This document shows, piece after piece, positions 1-5,387 of a stretch of 14,439 nt of DNA. Position 1 is the first letter of the stretch, and each line of letters opens with the position of its first letter. The stretch comes from an uncultured Dehalococcoidia bacterium (GTDB taxonomy: Bacteria; Chloroflexota; Dehalococcoidia; Lucifugimonadales; CATQGZ01): assembly GCA_958295685.1 (NCBI GenBank), contig CATQGZ010000004.1, forward strand, positions 1 to 14,439, written 5' to 3'. The position numbers and the translations under genes were made by a program. The notes under the pieces were generated by a model. It had not been told where the DNA came from, ran no database searches, and was given only the letters and a program-made list of their open reading frames with translations.

Positions 1-313
1 CCGCGGGGAGGTAGCCATGCGCTACCGCTACGTGGACGGCGGGGGCGAGATAGGGGTTATCGCATCGGTTACGCAGCCGTTCTGCGGAGACTGCACGCGG
101 CTCAGGCTGTCGCCCGAAGGGGCGATATACACGTGCCTCTTCGGGAGCGAGGGCTCAGACCTGCGCGGGCCGATGAGGAGCGGCGCGTCGGACGAGGATC
201 TGGCGGCTCTGATAGCCGGGGCGTGGCGCGTGCGCAGCGACCGATACTCGGAGATCAGGACCTCGATGACGGGACCGCGCGATAAGGTGGAGATGTACCA
301 CATCGGCGGCTAA
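1..313 (+). CDS. moaA: GTP 3',8-cyclase MoaA, C-terminal part (5' end outside window)
   Basis: This is the last ~103 codons of a radical-SAM enzyme that converts GTP to 3',8-cyclo-7,8-dihydro-GTP, the first step of molybdenum cofactor synthesis in the cytoplasm. The reading frame is open from base 2, so the gene begins before the window; the ATG at 17 is internal, not a start. Visible are YVDGGGEIGVIASVTQPFC followed by a CX2CX13C cysteine set, which in this family binds the second, C-terminal [4Fe-4S] cluster that holds GTP, and the Arg-rich RLRLSPEG stretch between the cysteines. The protein ends in Gly-Gly, a conserved MoaA tail known to be needed for activity. The stop is TAA at 311-313. 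Nothing else of the cofactor pathway is in this window, and the following lipoprotein gene runs towards it on the other strand. The N-terminal CxxxCxxC SAM cluster cannot be checked here. Confidence 0.96.
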   Translation, partial: RGEVAMRYRYVDGGGEIGVIASVTQPFCGDCTRLRLSPEGAIYTCLFGSEGSDLRGPMRSGASDEDLAALIAGAWRVRSDRYSEIRTSMTGPRDKVEMYHIGG

Positions 314-416
314 CGCGCCGAAGCGGCCGTCCCCGCGGTCCCCAAGTCCGCTCCCGGCCCGGCTTCTCTACGCCTTCGACGCCAACCTGGGACACTCGGC
401 GCATCCGGCCCGGCTA

Positions 417-1997
417 CTAGGGGGCGGTGATGGTTACGGGTTCGTCGTAGTTGGAGTAGCGAGCGGTGAGGTTCATGTGGACCTGGTCGCTGCCGCTGGG
501 CGCAATGCCCGGGAAGTCGCTCGCGGACTGGGAGCCTTCGAGATAGACCTGCCGAAGCCGGTGGTCGTCCTCGCCTATCCAGAGGACCTTCATGACTACA
601 GGCGAGTCCGGGTTATCCACGGCGGCATCTACGCGGAAGACTGCCTCGCCGTCGAGCGTCTCGCGCGTTACCACTGGGTCCACCATCTCGGCGGGGTCGC
701 CGATGGACGGGTCGAAGAGGTTGTTGAGGATGCTCTGGCCTTCGCCGTCCGGGGTGGTGTCCCAGCCCAGCGCCGGGTCGTTGGTGGAGTATTCGACGCC
801 GTCAACTCGTCGAGCCTCGAATGGGACGACGCCGGTGAATTCTGGAGTATTGATCTCAATGGTCCCGGTCACTCGGTTGTCGCCGCCGAACATTCCATCG
901 CCGGAGAATCGCTGGAGCATTAGGCTGGTTTCGGCGTCCCGGCTCTCCTTGATGGCGAACTCCCCTTCTACGTGGGCGGTTTGCGCGCTGGCCATGGCCT
1001 CCATGGAGAGGAACAGGGAGGTATGGTCGTTGATCGGCTCGGCGGTGGATTCTGGGATTGGCTGAGGAGCGGGCGAGGCGGACTGCAATTCGGGCGCTTC
1101 TATGGTAACGTCCTTGTTGTAGTCGGACAGGCTCATTGTGATCGACGTCGAGACGTCTCCAAGACCGAGGTCGGGGAGTCCCAGCGAGTCGCTCCCGCCT
1201 TCTCCCAGGTTCAGGCCGCCTTCGACCTGGACGCGGGCTATCAGGTTGTCGACGGTTCGCACCCAGAAGAGGTAGCGCATATCGCCGAGGCCGGCCCCTG
1301 TCGGATCGGGTACGACGGCCTGGATGACGTAGAGTTCGACCCCGTCCACGCTCTCCGTCCCCGCGGACGTTACGTCGCTGGTATCCAGGCCCTCGGGGTT
1401 GATGACGCTCGACGGGTTGGCCAGAAGGTCGCTTGCGTTCTCTTCCTTGACCCAGACGCCAGTTTGGGGGTCTTTGATGAACAGCGCGTCGCCCGTATCC
1501 ACTATCTCCGACTCAATGGCCAGGAACCCGAGGTCCATGTTCAGGTCCGCGCGGATCATGCCCGGCGCCTTGTAGTCCCCGGAGGAGGCGATGGGGATCT
1601 CGATGCTGGAGTCATCCGATTCGAAGGAGAGCAGGATGTCCATCTCGAATTGGAACGAGTCGAGGGCGTTGGTAGCTGCGAGCGCGGCATCGAGAATCTG
1701 CCGCGGGTCGGCGTCCGCGGCCGGCTCGGGGATTGGAGTGGCCGTTGGTTCAGGCGCTGCGGTCGGCGCGGGCATGGCCGTCGGTTCAGGCGCTGCGGTC
1801 GGCGCGGGCGCGGCCGTCGGTTCAGGCGCTGCGGTAGGGGCAGGGGCCGTCGTGGGAGCGGGGACGGTCGCGGCGGCGGCAGCCGGGGGCGGGGCAGAGA
1901 CGGGATCGGTCGAGGTGTTCCCGCAGGCGGCCATGACGCCAGCGCAAGTCAGGGCGGCGAGGACGCCGAACAGAAGTCTGGCCACTTTCCGGGACAT
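417..1997 (-). CDS. Surface lipoprotein with Pro/Thr linker and two LppX/LprG-like domains (copy 1)
   Basis: Predicted 526-residue lipoprotein. From the ATG at 1997 it has a basic N-terminus (MSRKVAR), a hydrophobic segment and a lipobox-like VMAAC with the lipidated Cys at residue 25. Residues ~36-92 are a low-complexity linker of Ala, Pro, Thr and Glu built from 12-residue units. Two related domains follow, ~98-302 and ~324-526. Each is rich in beta-strand-like sequence and ends in a Y..(D/E)xVTI.AP motif typical of LppX/LprA/F/G domains, which share the LolA-like half-barrel that holds lipids. The role is therefore probably lipid or hydrophobic-ligand binding on the outer face of the membrane (inference). 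An in-frame upstream start (TTG 2036/ATG 2033) exists, but I prefer 1997: the signal peptide begins there, and the upstream start is out of frame in the paralogue at 2284-3882. Nearest on the 3' side is moaA, convergent. Confidence 0.85.
   Translation of the reverse strand: MSRKVARLLFGVLAALTCAGVMAACGNTSTDPVSAPPPAAAAATVPAPTTAPAPTAAPEPTAAPAPTAAPEPTAMPAPTAAPEPTATPIPEPAADADPRQILDAALAATNALDSFQFEMDILLSFESDDSSIEIPIASSGDYKAPGMIRADLNMDLGFLAIESEIVDTGDALFIKDPQTGVWVKEENASDLLANPSSVINPEGLDTSDVTSAGTESVDGVELYVIQAVVPDPTGAGLGDMRYLFWVRTVDNLIARVQVEGGLNLGEGGSDSLGLPDLGLGDVSTSITMSLSDYNKDVTIEAPELQSASPAPQPIPESTAEPINDHTSLFLSMEAMASAQTAHVEGEFAIKESRDAETSLMLQRFSGDGMFGGDNRVTGTIEINTPEFTGVVPFEARRVDGVEYSTNDPALGWDTTPDGEGQSILNNLFDPSIGDPAEMVDPVVTRETLDGEAVFRVDAAVDNPDSPVVMKVLWIGEDDHRLRQVYLEGSQSASDFPGIAPSGSDQVHMNLTARYSNYDEPVTITAP
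1741..1848 (-). repeat. Three 36-bp tandem units encoding the Pro/Thr linker (copy 1)
   Basis: Three head-to-tail 36-base units (1741-1776, 1777-1812, 1813-1848) begin GCCGTYGGTTCAGGCGCTGC on the plus strand and encode 12-residue APAPTAAPEPTA-type blocks on the minus strand. The third unit has diverged at its last ~12 bases. The corresponding linker in the second lipoprotein is 8 residues shorter, so this tract has changed length since the duplication. It is protein-coding, and the units have no spacers, so it is not a CRISPR array. Confidence 0.85.
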
Positions 1998-2003
1998 GCT
2001 CCA

Positions 2004-2008
2004 CCCCC
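2004..2008 (-). promoter_or_regulatory. Short G5 tract before the copy 1 start codon
   Basis: The sense strand reads GGGGG TGGAGC ATG, placing five G at -11 to -7, where a Shine-Dalgarno would sit. The GGAG at -5 to -2 is too close to the ATG to be ideal, so the G run plus TGG probably does part of the pairing with 16S rRNA. The second lipoprotein copy has 16 G at the same place. Confidence 0.55.
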
Positions 2009-2020
2009 GCACTCGACAGA

Positions 2021-2037
2021 CTTGATTCTTCATCAAG
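2021..2037 (-). promoter_or_regulatory. Small leader hairpin upstream of lipoprotein copy 1
   Basis: CTTGAT-TCTTC-ATCAAG is a perfect 6-bp inverted repeat with a 5-base loop in the 5' leader. On the sense strand it contains the alternative upstream start (TTG/ATG). The identical element lies at 3917-3933 before the second copy. The stem is weak and A/T-rich, so a regulatory role is only a possibility. Confidence 0.4.
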
Positions 2038-2063
2038 GCTACTTCAAGACGGGCGACTGCGCA

Positions 2064-2091
2064 AGGATAATTTGGGCATGGAACATGGCAA
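2064..2091 (-). promoter_or_regulatory. Possible promoter of lipoprotein copy 1
   Basis: On the minus strand, TTGCCA (2086-2091) and TATCCT (2064-2069) are spaced by 16 bp; they match the sigma-70 consensus at 5/6 and 4/6. In the second copy the -35-like box is retained (3981-3986), but the equivalent -10 has drifted to TGTCAT with a 15-bp spacer. The assignment is weak in GC-rich DNA. Confidence 0.25.
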
Positions 2092-2283
2092 TCGCGTCCA
2101 AGAACCTACCCGCATGAACGGGCGCGGCTTTGGGACGGCGCGAGTCTTGCAGGGGATAGAGCCGCGGAGCGCGCCGGCTTCGCGCCCATCAAGATAAACG
2201 CAGTCGTGCAGCGCTTCTCTACGCCTTCGACGCCAACCTAAAGGACAGAAGGCACAGACGGCGAGACGGCGCATCCGGCCTGG

Positions 2284-3882
2284 CTAGGGGGCGGTGATGG
2301 TTACGGGTTCGTCGTAGTTGGAGTAGCGAGCGGTGAGGCTTATGTGGACCTGGTCGCTGCCGCTGGGCGCAAAGCCCGGGAAGTCGCTCGCGGACTGGGA
2401 GCCTTCGAGATAGAACTGCCGAAGCCGGTAGTCGTCCTCGCCTATCCAGAGGACCCTCCTGACTAAAGGCGTGTCCGGGTTGTCCACGGCGGCATCTACG
2501 CGGAAGACTGCCTCGCCGTCGAGCGTCTCGCGCGTTACCACTGGGTCCACCATCTCGGCGGGGTCGCCGATGGACGGATCGAAGAGGTTGTTGAAAATGC
2601 CTTCGCCGAAGATGTTGCTGAAAGTGCTTCCGCCGCCCGGGGTGATATCCCAGCCCAGCGCCGGGTCGTTGGTGGAGTACTCGACGCCGTCAACTCGTCG
2701 AGCCTCGAATGGGACGACGCCGATGGATTCTGGAGTATTGATCTCAATGGTCCCGGTCAGGCGGTTGTCGCCGCCGAACATTCCGTCGCCGGAGAATCGC
2801 TGGAGCACCAGGCCGGTTTCGGCGTCCCGGCTCTCCTTGATGGCGAACTCCCCTTCTATGTGGGCGGTTTGCGCGCTGGCCATGGCCTCCATCGAAAGGA
2901 ACAGGGAGGTATGGTCGCTGATTGGCTCGGCGGTGGATTCTGGGATTGGCTGAGGAGCGGGCGCGGCGGACTGCAATTCGGGCGCTTCTATGGTAACGTC
3001 CTTGTTGTAACCGGACAGGCTCATTGTGATCGATGTCTCGACGTCTCCAGGGAACAGAAGGCCGAGGTCGAGGAGTCCCAGCCAGCCGCTCCCGCCCTCT
3101 CCCAGGTTCAGGCCGCCTTCGACCTGGACGCGGGCCATCAGGTTGTCGACGGTTCGCACCCAGAAGAGGTAGCGCATATCGCCAAGGCCGGCTCCCGTTG
3201 GATCGGGTACGACGGCCTGGATGACGTAGAGCTCGACCCCGTCCATGCTCTCCGTCCCCGCGGCCGTTACGTTGCTGGTATCCAGGCCCTCGGGGTTGAT
3301 GACGCTCGACGGGTTGGCCAGAAGGTCGCTTGCGTTCTCTTCCTTGACCCAGACGCCAGTTTGGGGGTCTTTGAAGAACAGCGCGTCGCCCGTATCCACT
3401 ATCTCCGACTCAATGGACAGATCCGACTCGATGGACAGGAACCCGAGGTCCATGTTCAGGTCCGCGCGGATCATGCCCGGCGCCTTGTAGTCCCCGGAGG
3501 AGGCGATGGGGATCTCGATGCTGGAATCATCCGATTTGAAGGAGAGCAGGATGTCCATCTCGAATTGGAACGAGTCGAGCGCGTTGGTAGCTGCGAGCGC
3601 GGCATCGAGAATCTGCCGCGGGTCGGCGTCCGCGGCCGACTCGGGGATTGGAGTGGCTGTCGGCTCAGGCGCCGCGGTCGGCGCGGGCATAGCCGTCGGC
3701 TCAGGCGTTGCGGTCGGCGCGGCAGTAGGGGCAGGGGCCGTCGTGGGAGCGGGGACGGTCGCGGCGGCGGCAGCCGGGGGCGGGGCGGAGTCGGTCGAGG
3801 TATTGGCGCAGGCGGCCATGACGCCAGCGCAGGTTAGGGCGGCGAGGACGCCGAACAGAAGCCTGATCGCGTTCCGGGACAT
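2284..3882 (-). CDS. Surface lipoprotein with Pro/Thr linker and two LppX/LprG-like domains (copy 2)
   Basis: Predicted 532-residue paralogue of the protein at 417-1997, with the same plan: signal peptide with MSRN start, lipobox Cys at residue 25, Ala/Pro/Thr/Glu linker, then two LppX/LprG-like domains each ending in Y..(D/E)xVTI.AP. Relative to copy 1 it lacks 8 linker residues and 2 residues before the linker. It has gained a 6-residue direct duplication (SIESDL/SIESEI), three residues in the LGLLFPGDVETS loop of domain 1, and seven in a Gly/Ser/Phe-rich loop of domain 2. All changes keep frame, and the shared fold motifs are intact, so both genes look functional and under selection. The ATG at 3882 is preceded by TGGAGC and a 16-G tract, which may tune or switch its translation. 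The first gene of the DUF1501 unit diverges from it across a ~280-base gap. Confidence 0.85.
   Translation of the reverse strand: MSRNAIRLLFGVLAALTCAGVMAACANTSTDSAPPPAAAAATVPAPTTAPAPTAAPTATPEPTAMPAPTAAPEPTATPIPESAADADPRQILDAALAATNALDSFQFEMDILLSFKSDDSSIEIPIASSGDYKAPGMIRADLNMDLGFLSIESDLSIESEIVDTGDALFFKDPQTGVWVKEENASDLLANPSSVINPEGLDTSNVTAAGTESMDGVELYVIQAVVPDPTGAGLGDMRYLFWVRTVDNLMARVQVEGGLNLGEGGSGWLGLLDLGLLFPGDVETSITMSLSGYNKDVTIEAPELQSAAPAPQPIPESTAEPISDHTSLFLSMEAMASAQTAHIEGEFAIKESRDAETGLVLQRFSGDGMFGGDNRLTGTIEINTPESIGVVPFEARRVDGVEYSTNDPALGWDITPGGGSTFSNIFGEGIFNNLFDPSIGDPAEMVDPVVTRETLDGEAVFRVDAAVDNPDTPLVRRVLWIGEDDYRLRQFYLEGSQSASDFPGFAPSGSDQVHISLTARYSNYDEPVTITAP
3404..3439 (-). repeat. 18-bp in-frame tandem duplication inside lipoprotein copy 2
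   Basis: TCCGACTCAATGGACAGA (3404-3421) is followed directly by TCCGACTCGATGGACAGG (3422-3439), with two mismatches. Copy 1 has a single unit. On the protein this doubles a six-residue SIES(D/E)(L/I) block in domain 1. Confidence 0.85.
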
Positions 3883-3888
3883 GCTCCA

Positions 3889-3904
3889 CCCCCCCCCCCC
3901 CCCC
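3889..3904 (-). repeat. 16-base poly-G tract (sense strand) just upstream of the lipoprotein copy 2 start
   Basis: Sixteen uninterrupted C on the plus strand, read as G16 at -22 to -7 relative to the ATG at 3882 (G16-TGGAGC-ATG). Copy 1 has G5 at the same site. Homopolymers of this length slip readily in replication and are classic phase-variation elements in other bacteria. Here the tract abuts the ribosome-binding region. It also sets whether the upstream start at 3929 is in frame: 5, 8, 11, 14 or 17 G would be in frame, and 16 is not. A run this long could also be a sequencing or assembly length error. Confidence 0.9.
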
Positions 3905-3916
3905 GCATTCGACAGA

Positions 3917-3933
3917 CTTGATTCTTCATCAAG
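3917..3933 (-). promoter_or_regulatory. Small leader hairpin upstream of lipoprotein copy 2
   Basis: Identical CTTGAT-TCTTC-ATCAAG inverted repeat as at 2021-2037. On the sense strand it lies just 5' of the G16 tract and includes the upstream TTG/ATG (3932/3929). It is conserved in both copies, but that may only reflect recent duplication. Confidence 0.4.
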
Positions 3934-4080
3934 GCTACTTCAAGACGGGCGACTGCGCAATGACAATTTGGTATGGAACATGGCAATCGCATCTAACCTA
4001 CCCGCATGACTGGCAGGCCCAAACTACGAGTCTGCATTTCATCGCCTGCATATGTAGAGAATATCGAATCTGGATGCTTA

Positions 4081-4109
4081 TTGACCGCAGGGGCTTGTGG
4101 ACGTAGTAT
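4081..4109 (+). promoter_or_regulatory. Probable sigma-70-type promoter of the DUF1501-DUF1800-NHL unit
   Basis: TTGACC (4081-4086, 5/6 to consensus), a 17-bp spacer, then TAGTAT (4104-4109, 4/6). Transcription would start near 4116, leaving a leader of about 47 bases before the DUF1501 start. The rest of the ~280-base divergent gap (3883-4162) holds the lipoprotein copy 2 leader and no convincing gene. Confidence 0.5.
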
Positions 4110-4162
4110 TAGCGCAGGAAGGGCGTTCGAGGGCTCGAGCGCGAGCGCCGGGAGGTTGACGG

Positions 4163-5335
4163 ATGGCTCATGGCAACGGGACTAACGGGGCGAACGGCGT
4201 GAATGGGAAGAATGGGACGGGGGCGCGGAACCTGGTGGCGCTGCAGCTGGGCGGAGGGAACGACTACCTGAACACGATTGTGCCGTACGAGAACGGGCTG
4301 TATTACGACAACCGCCCAGCGATAGCGCACGACCCAGAGCGCATCCTGAAGATAGACGACGGGCTGGGGTTCAGGCCTGACCTGGAGCCTATCAAGCGGC
4401 TGTGGGACGAGGGGAAGGTGGCTATCATCCACGGCATCGGGTATCCGGAGCCGAATCGGTCGCACTTCCGATCGATGGACATCTGGCACACGGCGCTGCC
4501 GGAGGAGATAGGCACGGAGGGTTGGCTGGGGCGCGTCATCCGGGAACTCGACCCGAAGAGCGAGAACGTGCTCACGGGTGTGAACTTCGGGCGGGGGCTG
4601 CCTCGATCGATGGGCGTGAAAGGCGTGCCCGTGGCGTCGGTCGGCAACCTGGATACGTATGGGCTGTACCCGCACATCCAGGACGAGGAGCTGCGAAAGT
4701 ACGCGCTGGAGTCGTTCGCGATGATGTACGGCGCGAAGGGGAAGGACGCGGTGATGGACTTCCTGGGCGAGACGGGGCAGAACGCGCTGAAAGGCGCGGA
4801 CATCATACGCACCGCGCCGGGCAAGTACTCCTCAACGGTGGAGTACGCGGAGAACCCGATAGCCCAGGACCTGAAGAACGCGGCGAAGGTGATGTTCGCG
4901 GACCTGGGCACGCGGATATTCCACACGCAGTACGGCAGCTTCGACACCCATTCGGGCGAGATATTCAAGCACGACCTGCTCTGGCAGGACACGGCCCGGG
5001 CTGTCGGGGACTTCTGGGACGACGTGGTAGAGCATGGGATGGCGGATGACACTGTCATCTTCATGTTCACCGAGTTCGGTCGGCGCGTGAAGGACAACGG
5101 CTCCGGCACCGATCACGGCTCCGGCGGCGCGGCGTTCGTGATAGGCGACTCCGTGCGCGGCGGGCACTACGGGGAGTACCCCTCGCTGGAGGAGAAGGAC
5201 CTGCTGGAAGGCGACCTGCACTACAACAACGACTTCCGCATGACCTACAGCTCGATCCTGGAGCAGTGGCTGGGCCTGGACGCGGCGCCCATAGTGAACG
5301 GGCGCTTCGAGCAGTTCCCCATATTCAAGAACTGA
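4163..5335 (+). CDS. DUF1501 family protein (alkaline-phosphatase-like fold), without export signal
   Basis: A 390-residue COG4102/DUF1501 protein; the family is of unknown function and related to alkaline-phosphatase-like metalloenzymes. Family landmarks are visible in order: LQLGGGNDYLN (28-37), NRSHF (98-102), GSFDTHSGE (258-266), TEFGRRV (303-309), GTDHGSGG (315-322), and the C-terminal DFRMTYSSILEQWLG (357-371). The Asp and His residues in these blocks are the likely metal ligands (inference). The start is firm: GGAGG at 4151-4155 lies 7 bases upstream, and an in-frame TGA sits at 4157-4159. Thus the usual Tat signal peptide is absent. Instead residues 4-20 form an Asn-Gly-rich low-complexity tail. 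It lies 52 bases before the DUF1800 gene, the usual partner of this family, probably in one transcript. Confidence 0.92.
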   Translation: MAHGNGTNGANGVNGKNGTGARNLVALQLGGGNDYLNTIVPYENGLYYDNRPAIAHDPERILKIDDGLGFRPDLEPIKRLWDEGKVAIIHGIGYPEPNRSHFRSMDIWHTALPEEIGTEGWLGRVIRELDPKSENVLTGVNFGRGLPRSMGVKGVPVASVGNLDTYGLYPHIQDEELRKYALESFAMMYGAKGKDAVMDFLGETGQNALKGADIIRTAPGKYSSTVEYAENPIAQDLKNAAKVMFADLGTRIFHTQYGSFDTHSGEIFKHDLLWQDTARAVGDFWDDVVEHGMADDTVIFMFTEFGRRVKDNGSGTDHGSGGAAFVIGDSVRGGHYGEYPSLEEKDLLEGDLHYNNDFRMTYSSILEQWLGLDAAPIVNGRFEQFPIFKN

Positions 5336-5340
5336 GGCGA

Positions 5341-5366
5341 GGGGCGGGTTGAACCCCGTCCCTACC
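5341..5366. repeat. REP-like palindrome between the DUF1501 and DUF1800 genes
   Basis: GGGGCGGG-TTGAAC-CCCGTCCC (5341-5362) can form an 8-bp stem with one G-U pair and a 6-base loop, followed by CCCTAC, the reverse complement of GTAGGG. The GTAGGGGCG motif recurs at 6809 in the next intergenic gap. It has no T-run, so it is a poor intrinsic terminator. It resembles short dispersed palindromes found between genes in many bacteria. Confidence 0.5.
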
Positions 5367-5376
5367 GGAACGTTAC

Positions 5377-5384
5377 AGGAGGGG
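5377..5384 (+). promoter_or_regulatory. Strong ribosome binding site fixing the DUF1800 start
   Basis: AGGAGGGG directly precedes two consecutive ATG codons (5385 and 5388). The AGGAGG core is 5 bases from the second ATG and 2 from the first, so 5388 is preferred. The upstream in-frame TTG at 5349 has no comparable site. Confidence 0.75.
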
Positions 5385-5387
5385 ATG

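Larger units (their letters stand above)
362..2117 (-). repeat. Tandem direct duplication, copy 1 (lipoprotein gene plus leader)
   Basis: Copy 1 of a direct repeat whose partner is at 2213-4009. Homology starts at GCTTCTCTACGCCTTCGACG just 3' of the lipoprotein gene. It runs through the whole coding region and about 120 bases of upstream leader, ending at CCTACCCGCATGA. The offset between copies is about 1.85 kb and identity exceeds 90% by eye. About 95 bases of unique DNA (2118-2212) separate the copies. Confidence 0.9.
2213..4009 (-). repeat. Tandem direct duplication, copy 2 (lipoprotein gene plus leader)
   Basis: Partner of 362-2117 in the same orientation. Differences from copy 1 include a 28-base stretch in place of ~9 bases just 3' of the gene (around 2240-2267), a G16 instead of a G5 tract in the leader, and several in-frame insertions and deletions in the coding region. 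Homology stops at CCTACCCGCATGA (3997-4009). No inverted ends, transposase or target-site duplication is visible, so simple unequal exchange is more likely than transposition. Confidence 0.9.

Noticed and set aside
1741..1848. CRISPR-like array from regularly spaced repeats
   Set aside because: The units are contiguous, 36 bp, without spacers, and encode an in-frame Pro/Thr linker.
972..2117. Long open frame on the plus strand opposite lipoprotein copy 1 (381 codons), and its twin at 2860-3837
   Set aside because: Antisense shadows of GC-rich, repeat-bearing genes: Arg/Gly-rich low-complexity product, no ribosome site, no family motif. The minus-strand reading has a signal peptide and domains.
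2044..2274. Small minus-strand frame (76 codons) between the two lipoprotein copies
   Set aside because: Covers the duplicated leader and unique spacer, with no homologous frame at the other copy and no ribosome site.
2213..4009. Insertion-sequence or composite transposon as the cause of the duplication
   Set aside because: No transposase, terminal inverted repeats or target duplication; the copies are simple direct repeats.
4163..4225. Tat or Sec signal peptide for the DUF1501 protein
   Set aside because: An in-frame TGA at 4157-4159 prevents an upstream start, and the N-terminus is hydrophilic.
4303..5109. 268-codon minus-strand frame inside the DUF1501 gene
   Set aside because: Shadow frame; the plus strand shows all DUF1501 motifs with a proper ribosome site.
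5341..5366. Intrinsic terminator between DUF1501 and DUF1800
   Set aside because: The stem is not followed by a T-run on either strand, and the downstream gene has a strong ribosome site at short distance, favouring read-through.
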